Part shown: one piece after another, positions 39,937-49,168 of the stretch
Layout of the letters: every line of letters begins with the position of its first letter
How positions within the stretch are numbered: position 1 is the stretch's first letter
NCBI RefSeq assembly: GCF_000717335.1
Contig: NZ_JNYZ01000039.1
Span: 102,805 to 166,804, forward strand
Direction: 5' to 3'
Length of the DNA stretch: 64,000 bases
Origin: Amycolatopsis jejuensis
GTDB taxonomy: Bacteria; Actinomycetota; Actinomycetes; Mycobacteriales; Pseudonocardiaceae
The notes under the pieces: model-generated
Told to the model about the DNA's origin: nothing
Database searches by the model: none
What the model saw: only the letters and a program-made list of their open reading frames with translations
Made by a program: the position numbers and the translations under genes

Positions 39937-41112
39937 CTAATCGGCGTAGGTGAGGTTTCTGCCGTCGGACGGGTCGAACAGCTTTACCTTGTCGGCGTCG
40001 AACCAGAGTTGCAGGTCGTGGTTTTCCGCGGCTGAGGATTCTGCCGACAATCGGGCCACGATCAGCGATTCGGCGCCCGGTACGTCGGCCGAACCGCTGT
40101 CCGCGGCCAATTCCGCCAGTTCGGCCGACGTCGCTACCTCGCCGTCCACCGTGAAATGCGCGAACTTCTCCGACCCCATCGACTCCAGTACGTCGATGTG
40201 TGCGGTGAAAGTGGCCCCGATCCGGCCGGATTCGGCCAAAGCCGCGTCCTCGAAATGTTCCGGCCGGATGCCCATGATCACCTCGCGTGGGGCGTCCGCC
40301 GCCTCGGCCATCCGGCGGACCCGGTCGGTGAGCGGGGTGCTGCCCAGCGGGCTGCGCAGCTGCCCGTCCTCCATTGTCGCGGGTACGAAGTTCATCGACG
40401 GCGAGCCGATGAACCCGGCAACGAACAGGTTCGCCGGGTTGTCGTAGAGGAACTGTGGCGAACCGATCTGCTGCACGTACCCCGCCCGCAGCACCACCAC
40501 GCGGTCGCCCAGTGTCATGGCCTCGGTTTGGTCGTGCGTGACGTACAGCGTGGTCGTGCCCAGCTGCTTCTGTATCTTCGACACCGACGTACGCATCTGA
40601 CCGCGCAACTTGGCGTCCAGATTGGACAGTGGCTCGTCCATCAGGAACGCCTTGGGGTTACGCACGATTGCCCGTCCCATGGCGACCCGCTGCCGCTGCC
40701 CGCCGGACAGGTTGGCGGGCTTGCGGTCCAGATGCTGGGTGAGGTCGAGGATCTGCGCCGCTTCCTCCACTTTGGACTGTACGGTCGCATCGTCCACTTT
40801 GGCCAGCCGCAGCGGGAACGCCATGTTCTCCCGTACGCTCATGTGCGGGTACAGCGCGTAGGATTGGAACACCATGGCGATGTCACGGTCCTTCGGCGCC
40901 TTTTCGTTCACCCGCTTGCCGTCGATGCGCAGCTCGCCGGACGAGATGTCCTCCAGTCCGGCCACCATGTTCAGCGTGGTCGACTTCCCGCAGCCGGACG
41001 GTCCCACCAGGATGATGAACTCGCCGTCGGCAATCGTGATGTCCACTTCGGACACTGCGAGCGCGCCGTCGGGGTAGCGCTTGGAAACCTTGTCGAGAAC
41101 GATTTCAGCCAT
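39937..41112 (-). CDS. sugC: trehalose ABC importer ATP-binding protein SugC
   Basis: 391 residues. ABC motifs: Walker A GPSGCGKSTT, Q-loop FQSYALYPHMSV, signature LSGGQRQRVAMGRA, Walker B AFLMDEPLSNLDA, H-loop VTHDQTE. The C-terminal ~140 residues form the regulatory OB-like domain typical of MsiK/UgpC/SugC importers (GIRPEHF). It powers LpqY-SugAB; it might also serve other sugar importers as MsiK does. Starts 3 bp after the sugB stop. Confidence 0.93.
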   Translation of the reverse strand: MAEIVLDKVSKRYPDGALAVSEVDITIADGEFIILVGPSGCGKSTTLNMVAGLEDISSGELRIDGKRVNEKAPKDRDIAMVFQSYALYPHMSVRENMAFPLRLAKVDDATVQSKVEEAAQILDLTQHLDRKPANLSGGQRQRVAMGRAIVRNPKAFLMDEPLSNLDAKLRGQMRTSVSKIQKQLGTTTLYVTHDQTEAMTLGDRVVVLRAGYVQQIGSPQFLYDNPANLFVAGFIGSPSMNFVPATMEDGQLRSPLGSTPLTDRVRRMAEAADAPREVIMGIRPEHFEDAALAESGRIGATFTAHIDVLESMGSEKFAHFTVDGEVATSAELAELAADSGSADVPGAESLIVARLSAESSAAENHDLQLWFDADKVKLFDPSDGRNLTYAD

Positions 41113-41115
41113 GGG

Positions 41116-41958
41116 TCAGCCCTTCACCGCACCGGACGTCAGCCCCGCCACGATGCGACGCTGGAAGAACAACACGAACAGGATGATCGGCACCGTGATC
41201 ACGACCGCGGCCGCGCTCACCTGGCCGGTCGGGTCTTCGAACTGCGAGGACCCGGTGAAGAACGACAACGCGGCAGGCACCGTGCGCGACGCCTCGGTGG
41301 ACGTCAGCGAGATGGCGAACAGGAAGTCGTTCCAGCAGAAGATGAACACCAGGATCGCCGTGGTGAACACACCCGGTGCGGCCAGCGGCGCAATCACCTT
41401 CCGGAATGCCTGCGCCGGGGTCGCGCCGTCCATTTTCGCCGCTTTTTCCAGCTCCCACGGGATTTCCCGGAAGAAGGCCGACAGCGTGTAGATCGACAAC
41501 GGCAGCGCGAACGTGATGTACGGCAGGATCAGCCCCGGCCAGGTGTCGAACAGGCCCAGCCCGCGTTCGATGTTGAAGAGCGGCGTGACGAGCGAGACCT
41601 GCGGGAACATCGCGATCAGCAGCGAAAGCCCCACCAGCAGCTGCTTTCCGGGGAAATCCAGCCGGGCGATCGCGTACGCCGCCATCGTACCCAGCGCCAC
41701 CGCGATCACCGTGGAGATCACCGCGATGCCGATCGAGTTCACCAGCGCGCGGATGAACTCCGTGGTCTGGAAAATGTCCGCGTAGTTCTTGAGCGTCCAT
41801 TCGACCGGGATGAAATTGCCGTCGGTGAGCGTCGCTTTCGTCTTGAACGACAGCGAAAGCACCCACAGCACCGGGACGATGGCGAATACCACCACCAGGA
41901 TGTCGAGCAGGCCCCAGTTGACTTTGCGGCCGGTGGTGACCGCACCTCCGATCGCCAT
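41116..41958 (-). CDS. sugB: trehalose ABC importer permease SugB
   Basis: 280 residues, six membrane segments. The permease EAA loop is [24 protein letters not shown], ending with [27 protein letters not shown] and the start [19 protein letters not shown] are typical of MalG-type permeases. The ATG at 41958 shares one base with the sugA stop (TGATG), so translation is coupled; longer upstream frames run antisense-free into sugA and are not homologous. Confidence 0.92.
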   Translation of the reverse strand: MAIGGAVTTGRKVNWGLLDILVVVFAIVPVLWVLSLSFKTKATLTDGNFIPVEWTLKNYADIFQTTEFIRALVNSIGIAVISTVIAVALGTMAAYAIARLDFPGKQLLVGLSLLIAMFPQVSLVTPLFNIERGLGLFDTWPGLILPYITFALPLSIYTLSAFFREIPWELEKAAKMDGATPAQAFRKVIAPLAAPGVFTTAILVFIFCWNDFLFAISLTSTEASRTVPAALSFFTGSSQFEDPTGQVSAAAVVITVPIILFVLFFQRRIVAGLTSGAVKG

Positions 41959-42908
41959 CAGCGTTTCCCCCCATCGTCCGTACCGGGTGCCGCGGTCCCG
42001 AACACCTTGATGAAGAGGAACGCGATGATCGCCACCGTGATGAAGATCAGCACCGCCATCGTGGAACCGATGCCGAGGTTGAGGCCCTTGACCAGGTTGT
42101 CGTACGTCTGCATGGAGACTGATCCGGTGTCCTGCGCGCCATTGGTCAGCACGTAGATGTTGTCGAAAATGCGGAATGCGTCGAGCGTACGGAAAAGCAG
42201 CGCGACGAGGATCGCCGGTTTCATCACCGGCAGCATCACCTTGGTGAACCGCTGCCACGCGCTCGCACCGTCCATGGCCGCGGCTTTCAGCAGGTCGTCC
42301 GGCACCAACGCCAGCCCGGCCATCAGCAGCAACGCCATGAACGGCGTGGTCTTCCACACCTCGGCGAGAATGATGATGAACAGCGACGGCCATTGGTCGG
42401 TGAGCGGCGCGACCCCGGAACCCAGCAAATTGGCCAGGTACCCGGTTTTCGGCGTCCACGCGAAATACCACGAGAACGCCGCCACCACCGTCACGATGCC
42501 GTAGGGAATCAGCGCAACGGTCCGCACGAGACCCCGGCCGACCAGGGTGCGGTGCATGATCAGCGCGAGCCCCATGCCGAGCACGAATTCGATCGCCACC
42601 GAAACCACGGTGAGGAACATCGTGGTACCGAATGCCGTCCACCAGTAGGAATTGGTGAGCACCGCGGCGTAGTTGGCGAATCCGATGAACTCGTGCTGCG
42701 CCGGGAAACGGAGGTCATAACGCTGCAGCGACAGCCAGATCGAGTAGACGATCGGGTACCCGGTCACGGCCACCATCACGAGAAACGCCGGCGCGCACAG
42801 CCACAGCCCCAGCCGCCGTTCGGCCTTCTTTCCTTCCGACAGAGCGGGTTTTCCCTTGCGGTGCGCGGCCTCGTGGACCGGCGCGGCAGCAGGATCCTGG
42901 ACGGTCAC
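41958..42908 (-). CDS. sugA: trehalose ABC importer permease SugA
   Basis: 316 residues, six membrane segments after a charged N-terminus. The EAA loop is [20 protein letters not shown] followed by LPVMKP, as in MalF-type permeases. [13 protein letters not shown] near the first periplasmic loop is conserved. The GTG at 42908 overlaps the lpqY stop (GTGA). Together with SugB it forms the channel for trehalose uptake. Confidence 0.92.
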   Translation of the reverse strand: MTVQDPAAAPVHEAAHRKGKPALSEGKKAERRLGLWLCAPAFLVMVAVTGYPIVYSIWLSLQRYDLRFPAQHEFIGFANYAAVLTNSYWWTAFGTTMFLTVVSVAIEFVLGMGLALIMHRTLVGRGLVRTVALIPYGIVTVVAAFSWYFAWTPKTGYLANLLGSGVAPLTDQWPSLFIIILAEVWKTTPFMALLLMAGLALVPDDLLKAAAMDGASAWQRFTKVMLPVMKPAILVALLFRTLDAFRIFDNIYVLTNGAQDTGSVSMQTYDNLVKGLNLGIGSTMAVLIFITVAIIAFLFIKVFGTAAPGTDDGGKR

Positions 42909-44206
42909 GGGATCACTCCCTTCGACTGGAGCGCGTCATCGAGCTGTTTCCGCAGTTTCTGCGCGGTGGACTGCGGATCGATGGCCGACGGCGGGGAAAG
43001 GATCTTCGACATCACCGTGGACGCATTCTGATACGCGGGCGTGAGCGGACGCACCGCGGCAGTCTTGAGCGCGTCGAGAATGGTGTCCCGCATCGGATAT
43101 TTCACGGCCATGCTCGGGTTGTCCGCCGACGGCGGTTTCGCCGGATCCAGCGGCGTATTGTCGTGATACACCGATTCGATCGTGGGCGGCACCCCGTCGT
43201 TGATCGCGGAGTACTTCTGGTTTTCCGCACTGCGCAAGCACAATGCCGCCTCGTACGCCTCTGGCTTGTGCTGTGAATAGGCGCTCACCGCCAGGTCGAA
43301 CCCGCCGATCGTACTGCGCGACGGCGTACCTGCCTTCGCCTCCGGATACACCGTCCACTTGAAATGCGACAGATCCTGCGGCTTTTCCTCGGCATAGGAG
43401 GCATAGACGAACGGCCAGTTCAGCTCGAACGCGGCGTCCCCGCGCTGGAACGTCTGCCGGACGTCGTCCTCCTTCTGGTTCGTCAGCGACGGATCGGTGA
43501 TCCCCGACGACGTGACCGTCTTCAGCAGTTCCAGCGCCTGCACCGCGCCGGCGTCCATCACCACGGATTTGCCGTCGTCGGACAGGATGTGCCCGCCGAG
43601 CGATTCCACCAGCGTGTTGTAAATGACCACCAGGCCCTCGTACTGCGCCCCGGTGAACACGATGGAATACGGTTTGCGGTCCTTCTTGAGCTGCTGCGAC
43701 ATCTGCATCATCTCGTCCCACGTCTTCGGCGGGTTCGGGGTGATGCGATCGTCGTACCAGAGCAGCTGCACGTTCGTGTTCTTCGGCGCCGCGAAGAGTT
43801 TTCCCTGGTACGTAGCCGTTTCCAGCGGACCCTTCAGCACCCCGGCGGACGCGGCGGCCTTGTCCGGCCCCGTCCATTCGTCGATCCAGCCCGCTTCGGC
43901 GAATTCGGAAACCCAGGTGACGTCGAGGCCGAGCACGTCCATCGACGTATCCCCTGCCGCGAGCCGGCGCGCCATCTGGATCCGCTGGTCGTCGGACCCG
44001 CGCTGGAGTTTGTTGTAGACGATCCGGTACCGCCCGTTCGCGGCCTTGTTGCAGTTGTCGACCACGGTCTGGAAATGGTCTTCCGGGGAGTAGTACACGT
44101 TGATCGTGGTCCCCGAACTCGTCCCGCATCCGGCGACCAGGCCGCCGGTGACCACGCCGGCGGCGAGCAAAGCCGCCGCGCGTTTCTTGCCTGGCCGTTT
44201 CCCCAT
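42905..44206 (-). CDS. lpqY: trehalose-binding lipoprotein LpqY
   Basis: 433 residues. The signal peptide MGKRPGKKRAAALLAAGVVT leads to the lipobox LVAGC (Cys27). The body is an extracellular solute-binding protein: YSPEDHFQTVVDNCNKAANG, VLGLDVTWVSEFAEAGWIDE, QLLWYDDRITPNPPKTWDEM, GDAAFELNWPFVYASYAEE. LpqY captures trehalose released in mycolate transfer in mycobacteria; here it recycles trehalose or a related disaccharide. ATG 44206 has AGGAGG upstream. It is first of the lpqY-sugA-sugB-sugC operon. Confidence 0.92.
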   Translation of the reverse strand: MGKRPGKKRAAALLAAGVVTGGLVAGCGTSSGTTINVYYSPEDHFQTVVDNCNKAANGRYRIVYNKLQRGSDDQRIQMARRLAAGDTSMDVLGLDVTWVSEFAEAGWIDEWTGPDKAAASAGVLKGPLETATYQGKLFAAPKNTNVQLLWYDDRITPNPPKTWDEMMQMSQQLKKDRKPYSIVFTGAQYEGLVVIYNTLVESLGGHILSDDGKSVVMDAGAVQALELLKTVTSSGITDPSLTNQKEDDVRQTFQRGDAAFELNWPFVYASYAEEKPQDLSHFKWTVYPEAKAGTPSRSTIGGFDLAVSAYSQHKPEAYEAALCLRSAENQKYSAINDGVPPTIESVYHDNTPLDPAKPPSADNPSMAVKYPMRDTILDALKTAAVRPLTPAYQNASTVMSKILSPPSAIDPQSTAQKLRKQLDDALQSKGVIP

Positions 44207-44463
44207 CCAAGCCTCCTAGCCCCATGTGCCATCGGCACCCCCAGGCAGCACGCCGCGTCGAAGCGGACCCCGCGCCAAACGCCGGACGGCCACGCTGGAG
44301 GCCGCGGCCGACCGACCGGTGTCGGCCAACCTATGCCCGGCGATCACCCCTCGCAAGGAGGGTCGGTAACGATTCAGCCCTGCGCGGTAACGACCACCGG
44401 AAAGACTGAGGAAACCCCGAAGACGACTTGTGCCATCCGGGTGAACGAGGGTACGGAAGAGGG

Positions 44464-44982
44464 TTACGCGGTCGCGGGCGGTGGCCGGAGGGCCAGCTTC
44501 GCGAGCAGTTCCCGGGCCTGTTCGGCCGTGCGCGGCTGGCAGAGCACGTCGTACCGGCCCGCCACCAGCTGGCTTGCCGAGGAGAAGTCGCGGCGCCCGC
44601 GCGAGGTCCGGTAGCCGATCGCGGAAAACAGCAGGCCGGACAGGACGCCGAGCACCAGGCCGGTGAGCAGCTGCAGCGTGAACCCGCCCTGGTTGACGAA
44701 CAAGCCCAGCAGCAGGCCCGCGAACAGGCCGAACCACGCGCCGGACATCGCGCCCGCCGCGAGGACCCGGCCCCACGACAGGCGGCCGATCACGCGTTCC
44801 ACCAGCATCAGGTCGACTCCGACGATGGTGACGTCGGCGACCGCGAACTCGTTTTCCGCCAGGTAGTCGACCGCCTGCTGGGCCTCGCGGTAGGTGGAGT
44901 ACGACCCGATCGGCCAGCCGGTGGGCGGCGTCGGGAGCCGCGGCAGCCCGGCCGGGCCCTGACCACCAAGAGGACTGCTCAC
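44464..44982 (-). CDS. general-stress-type membrane protein (Rv1234-like)
   Basis: 172 residues. After a Pro-rich start comes YSTYREAQQAVDYLAENEFA and VADVTIVGVDLMLVERVIG, the N-terminal domain of YflT/general stress protein 17M relatives; then two membrane helices (AGAWFGLFAGLLLGLFV region and LLTGLVLGVLSGLLFSAIGY) and a second small domain. Function unknown. The GTG at 44982 is preceded by AGGTGA. It lies about 260 bp upstream of lpqY on the same strand; that gap holds two CGGTAACGA repeats about 24 bp apart near 44365 that could be regulatory. Confidence 0.8.
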   Translation of the reverse strand: MSSPLGGQGPAGLPRLPTPPTGWPIGSYSTYREAQQAVDYLAENEFAVADVTIVGVDLMLVERVIGRLSWGRVLAAGAMSGAWFGLFAGLLLGLFVNQGGFTLQLLTGLVLGVLSGLLFSAIGYRTSRGRRDFSSASQLVAGRYDVLCQPRTAEQARELLAKLALRPPPATA

Positions 44983-45061
44983 ATCATCACCTGCGCACTC
45001 GTCCGGTCCGAGACGTCCATCTTGTCAAGAACCGGCGGAACGCGCGAACCCCGGACGGGGG

Positions 45062-46252
45062 TCAGGCTTTGTATTCGCGCAGCAGGCCCCTGCTGATGAT
45101 GGTTTTCTGGATTTCGCTGGTGCCTTCGCCGATCAGCAGGAACGGCGCCTCGCGCATGAGCCGCTCGATCTCGTATTCCTTCGAGTAGCCGTACCCGCCG
45201 TGGATGCGGAACGCTTCCTGCGTCACTTCCGCGCAGTACTCGCTCGCGATCAGCTTCGCCATCCCGGCTTCGACGTCGTTGCGGGCGCCGGAATCCTTCA
45301 GCCGCGCGGCATTGACCATCATCAAGTGCGCCGCCTCGACCTTGGTCGCCATTTCCGCGAGCTTGAACGCAATTGCCTGGTGCTGCGCAATCGGTTTGCC
45401 GAACGTGGACCGCTGCTGCGCATACGACACCGCCAGCTCGAACGCGCGAATCGCGATCCCGCACGCCCGCGCCGCCACATTCACCCGGCCGACCTCGACG
45501 CCGTCCATCATGAACGAGAAACCCTTGCCCGGCGCGGCACCCAGCACCTTGTCCGCGCCGATGCGGAAGCCGTCGAACACCGCTTCGGTGGTGTCGACGC
45601 CCTTGTACCCCATTTTGTCGATCTTGCCCGGAATCGTCAGCCCCGGCAGTACCTCGCCGAACCCGGACGGCTTCTCCACCAGGAACGTCGTCAGATTCTG
45701 GTGCGCTTTCTCGGCACCTTCATCCGTGCGAACCAGCAAAGCGATCAAGTTCGACGAACCACCATTGGTGAGCCACATCTTCGCGCCGTCGATGACGTAA
45801 TCGTCGCCCTCGCGCCGCGCCCGGGTCTTGATCGCGGCGACATCCGAACCCAGGTCCGGCTCCGACATCGAGAACGACCCGCGCACTTCACCAGTCGCCA
45901 TCCGCGGCAGGAAATGCTGTTTCTGTTCCGGCGTACCGTGCCGGGAGATCATGTGCGCCACGATGAAATGCGTGTTGATCACGCCGGAAACGCTCATCCA
46001 GCCGCGCGCGATCTCCTCCACCACCAGCGCGTAGGTGAGCAGCGACTCGCCGAGGCCGCCGTACTCCTCCGGGATGGTGAGCCCGAACAGGCCCATCTCC
46101 TTCATGCCCTCGACGATCTCCGCCGGGTACTCGTCCGCGTGCTCCAGCGCCTGTGCGTGCGGGATGATCTCCTTGTCCACGAACGTGCGCACCGTCGCGA
46201 GGATCTCCTCCTGCACGTCGGTCAGACCGGCGGTCCGGGCGAGACGGGCCAT
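45062..46252 (-). CDS. acyl-CoA dehydrogenase
   Basis: 396 residues. Family landmarks: FGLTIPEEYGGLGESLLTYA, SFSMSEPDLGSDVAAIKTRA (FAD/substrate loop), YVIDGAKMWLTNGGSSNLIA, GVEVGRVNVAARACGIAIRA, QRSTFGKPIAQHQAIAFKLA and the C-terminal RIHGGYGYSKEYEIERLMRE with LLIGEGTSEIQKTII. It oxidises an acyl-CoA to the enoyl-CoA, passing electrons to ETF. The chain-length preference is not inferable. ATG 46252 is chosen for its GGGAG site; a longer frame from 46327 adds unrelated residues. Confidence 0.92.
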   Translation of the reverse strand: MARLARTAGLTDVQEEILATVRTFVDKEIIPHAQALEHADEYPAEIVEGMKEMGLFGLTIPEEYGGLGESLLTYALVVEEIARGWMSVSGVINTHFIVAHMISRHGTPEQKQHFLPRMATGEVRGSFSMSEPDLGSDVAAIKTRARREGDDYVIDGAKMWLTNGGSSNLIALLVRTDEGAEKAHQNLTTFLVEKPSGFGEVLPGLTIPGKIDKMGYKGVDTTEAVFDGFRIGADKVLGAAPGKGFSFMMDGVEVGRVNVAARACGIAIRAFELAVSYAQQRSTFGKPIAQHQAIAFKLAEMATKVEAAHLMMVNAARLKDSGARNDVEAGMAKLIASEYCAEVTQEAFRIHGGYGYSKEYEIERLMREAPFLLIGEGTSEIQKTIISRGLLREYKA

Positions 46253-46400
46253 TGCTGAGCTCCCTTCGGCGGTGACGCCGGCTCCCGGCGCTGGGCTACC
46301 GCGGAGTATGACTGGCTTCGCGCGCATGCGGCTATGAGGGTGCTCACGCCGGGCCCCCGATTACCCCATTAAGGTGCGGATTCACCCCGGGAGGACCTTC

Positions 46401-46721
46401 ATGAGCGACGAACCCGACGATGGTTACGAGCATCCGTCGTTCGAGCACCAGCCCTACCCGCCGCAAGGCCCGCCGCCAGGAGCCGGGCTCGCGATCGCGT
46501 CGCTGGTGTGCTCGATCGCCGGGTTCGTGGTGTGCGTGCCCGCGGCGATCGCCGGGATCGCGATGGGGCACGTCGCGCATTACCGCGCCCGGCACGGCCG
46601 CGGTACCGGTGGCGCGGTGGCGGTGGCCGGGTTCGTGATCGGGTACGCCGCACTGGTGGTCTGGGGCATCACGATTCCGCTGATCGTGCACGCACTGGTC
46701 CAGTCCGGCGTGTTCGGCTGA
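46401..46721 (+). CDS. DUF4190 small membrane protein
   Basis: 106 residues: an acidic/Pro-rich start (MSDEPDDGYEHPSFEHQPYP), then GAGLAIASLVCSIAGFVVCV, GIAMGHVAHYRARHGRGTGG and AVAGFVIGYAALVVWGITI, the DUF4190 pattern with two to three membrane segments. GGGAGGA precedes ATG 46401. A related gene follows 50 bp downstream, a likely duplicate. Confidence 0.85.
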   Translation: MSDEPDDGYEHPSFEHQPYPPQGPPPGAGLAIASLVCSIAGFVVCVPAAIAGIAMGHVAHYRARHGRGTGGAVAVAGFVIGYAALVVWGITIPLIVHALVQSGVFG

Positions 46722-46771
46722 CCCGGACCCGGTAGCGTCGAGGGGTAGCCGGCATTCCGAGGGGGACCCCG

Positions 46772-47290
46772 ATGACCACTCCGCCCGACCGTGATCCCCT
46801 CGGCCCCCTCGATCCGCCGCCCGACGCGAACCCGTTCGCCCCACCGGCGCCCGCCACCCCGCCACCCGGCTGGACCGCCCCGCCACCGGCCCCGGGCAGC
46901 TACGACATCCCGAGCCCGGACCCCGTCGCGCACATCCCCGGCGCGTACGCCCCGCCGCCCGGTTACCCGCCGCCGTACCCCCAGCCCGGCCAGCCGTATC
47001 CGCCCTACGCCCCGACGTACCAGGGCTACCAGCCCTACGGCCGCCAGGACGACACCGGCCTCGCCGTCGGCGCGCTGGTCTGCTCGGTGATCGGGCTGGT
47101 CACCTTCCTGCTCGCGATCCCCGGCATCATCATGGGGCACATCGCGCTGGCCAAGGCCGACCGCGGGGAGGCAGGCGGACGCGGCATGGCGCTGGCCGCC
47201 GTGGTGATCGGCTACACGGTGGTGGCGCTGTACGTCGGCTTCTTCGTGACGCTGGTGGTGCTCGGCGTGAACGGCTATCTCGACCGCTGA
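46772..47290 (+). CDS. DUF4190 membrane protein with Pro-rich tail
   Basis: 172 residues. The N-terminal ~95 residues are Pro/Tyr-rich (PPPGYPPPYPQPGQPYPPYA), then DTGLAVGALVCSVIGLVTFL, IPGIIMGHIALAKADRGEAG and MALAAVVIGYTVVALYVGFF, homologous to the DUF4190 domain of the previous gene. The tail is probably cytoplasmic and disordered. Its last 16 bp overlap the convergent SPFH gene. Confidence 0.86.
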   Translation: MTTPPDRDPLGPLDPPPDANPFAPPAPATPPPGWTAPPPAPGSYDIPSPDPVAHIPGAYAPPPGYPPPYPQPGQPYPPYAPTYQGYQPYGRQDDTGLAVGALVCSVIGLVTFLLAIPGIIMGHIALAKADRGEAGGRGMALAAVVIGYTVVALYVGFFVTLVVLGVNGYLDR

Positions 47291-48111
47291 TCCGGTACGT
47301 CGCTGTCGGCTCGGGCGTGTCCGTTGGGGGTCAAGGACTCCTTGGACTCTGTGGAGTCTTTGGGAGTCTGGGCGTCGAGAAATCTCAGCAGCTCCACCGG
47401 AAACGGCAGCACGAGCGTGGAGTTCTTCTCCGCCGACACCTGAACCACCGTCTCCAGCAAGCGCAACTGCAGTGCCGCCGGGGTGTCGGCCATCGCGGCG
47501 GCGGCTTGCGCCAGCTTCGCCGACGCCTGCAGCTCGCCGTCCGCCGAGATCACCCGCGCGCGCCGTTCCCGCTCGGCCTCGGCCTGCCGGGACATCGAGC
47601 GCTTCATCGACTCCGGCAGCGCGACGTCCTTGATCTCGACGCGGTCGATGTGGATGCCCCAGTCGAGCGCCGGGCTGTCGATCATCAGCTCCAGGCCCTG
47701 GTTGAGCCGTTCGCGGTTGGACAGCAGGTCGTCGAGGTCGCTCTTGCCGATGATGGACCGCAGTGACGTCTGCGCGACCTGGCCGATGGCGCTGCGGTAG
47801 TCCTGCACATGCACGGTCGCGAGCACCGGGTCGACCACCTTGAAGTACACGACCGCGTCGACCCGCACCGTGACGTTGTCGCGCGTGATGCCGTCCTGCG
47901 CGGGCACCGGCAGGGTGACGACCTGCATGTTCACCTTCTGCATCCGGTCGGCGATCGGCACCAGCAGCGCCAGCCCCGGTTCGCGCACGTGCGTGTGCAC
48001 GCGGCCGAAGCGGAACACCAGGCCGCGTTCGTACTGCTTCACCACGCGCACCGCGGAGGCGAGCCAGACCCCGCCCACGACGACCACTGCGCTGACAATC
48101 TCGATGATCAT
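47275..48111 (-). CDS. SPFH/Band 7 (slipin-like) membrane protein
   Basis: 278 residues. One N-terminal membrane segment (MIIEIVSAVVVVGGVWLASA) is followed by the Band 7 domain: VVKQYERGLVFRFGRVHTHV, GLALLVPIADRMQKVNMQVV, DNVTVRVDAVVYFKVVDPVL, then the coiled-coil SMSRQAEAERERRARVISAD. Slipins/stomatins assemble in membrane microdomains. No NfeD protease partner is adjacent. The short C-terminal tail overlaps the DUF4190 gene tail to tail. Confidence 0.9.
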   Translation of the reverse strand: MIIEIVSAVVVVGGVWLASAVRVVKQYERGLVFRFGRVHTHVREPGLALLVPIADRMQKVNMQVVTLPVPAQDGITRDNVTVRVDAVVYFKVVDPVLATVHVQDYRSAIGQVAQTSLRSIIGKSDLDDLLSNRERLNQGLELMIDSPALDWGIHIDRVEIKDVALPESMKRSMSRQAEAERERRARVISADGELQASAKLAQAAAAMADTPAALQLRLLETVVQVSAEKNSTLVLPFPVELLRFLDAQTPKDSTESKESLTPNGHARADSDVPDQRSR

Positions 48112-48196
48112 GGCAGCTCCCGGGCTCGCCGGACCCCTGTAGACCTACTGTACGCGCGCCGCACCGCCCGGGAAACGGGTTGCGGGCCCGACCAGG

Positions 48197-49111
48197 ATGG
48201 GCGTTGTGACCGTTTTGCAGATCCCGCCCACGTTCGCCGAGCGCGCCCCGCAGATCCTGGGACCGGAAGCAGTTCCGTGGCTCGCCTCACTGCCCGCGCT
48301 CGCCGAGCGGTTCGCCCGCGAATGGGGGCTGGAGTTCGAGGACACCGCGCGGCACGGGTACGTCGGCGTGGTGCAGCCCGCGCGCCGCACCGACGGGACC
48401 CCGGTGGTGCTCAAACTCGGCTGGGTGGAAGCGGAATCGCGCGACGAGCCGCTCGCACTGTCCACATGGGACGGTCAGGGGGCGGTCCGGCTCTTCGAGT
48501 CCGCGCCGGCCGAAGGCGCGATGCTGCTGGAGCGCCTCGACGACAGCCGGACGCTCTTCACCGAGCCGCTGCTGCCCGCGGTCGAGACCATGAGCGAGCT
48601 GGCCTCGCGGCTTGCCGTACCGGCCCCGCCCGGGCTCACGAGGTCGCTGCGCGGGTTCGCGGAGGAGCTGCTGACGGAACTGCCCAAGTCGTGGGAGGAG
48701 CTGGACCGGCCGCTGCCGCGCCGCGACCTGGACGCCGCGCTCGAGGTGTGCCGCGACCTCGGCCCGGAGGCGGGCAACGCGCTGGTCAACGAGGATCTGC
48801 ACTACGAAAACGTGCTGGCCGGGCGCCGCGAACCGTGGCTCGTGATCGACCCGAAGCCACTCGCGGGTGACCTGGAGTTCGGCGTACTTCCCTTGCTGTG
48901 GAACCGGTTCGACGAGTCCACACTGGACTCGAGGCTCGCCGCGACCGGTCTGGACCGCGCTCGGGCGAAGGCGTGGACCCTCGTGCGTTCGGTGCAGAAC
49001 CGGCTGTGGCTCGCCGAGGACATCCGCGACTTCGGCGGGGTGGACGCGACCGAGAACGATCCGCCCGACGACGCATTGCCGCTGCTCACCCGATGGGCGA
49101 TGGAAGTCTGA
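48197..49111 (+). CDS. aminoglycoside/hydroxyurea-type kinase (APH(6)-like)
   Basis: 304 residues. Features match the streptomycin 6-kinase/hydroxyurea family: GYVGVVQPARRTDGTPVVLK (N-lobe Lys), GAMLLERLDDSRTLFTEPLL, the catalytic loop LVNEDLHYENVLAGRREPWL (Asp, Asn) and VIDPKPLAGDLEFGVLPLLW (metal Asp). Chromosomal copies of this family in actinobacteria may protect against aminoglycosides or phosphorylate metabolites. A GTG at 48206 (MTVLQIPPTFAER) is an alternative start. Confidence 0.85.
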   Translation: MGVVTVLQIPPTFAERAPQILGPEAVPWLASLPALAERFAREWGLEFEDTARHGYVGVVQPARRTDGTPVVLKLGWVEAESRDEPLALSTWDGQGAVRLFESAPAEGAMLLERLDDSRTLFTEPLLPAVETMSELASRLAVPAPPGLTRSLRGFAEELLTELPKSWEELDRPLPRRDLDAALEVCRDLGPEAGNALVNEDLHYENVLAGRREPWLVIDPKPLAGDLEFGVLPLLWNRFDESTLDSRLAATGLDRARAKAWTLVRSVQNRLWLAEDIRDFGGVDATENDPPDDALPLLTRWAMEV

Positions 49112-49155
49112 GAATTCGCCCAGTGACGGCGCGAGCGCGCCGGGCCGCCAGCCGA

Positions 49156-49161
49156 TAGTGT
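49156..49161 (+). promoter_or_regulatory. -10 box of leaderless MgtE-like transcript
   Basis: TAGTGT, then 7 bases, then ATG 49169; no ribosome site. Confidence 0.5.
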
Positions 49162-49168
49162 CGGCGCC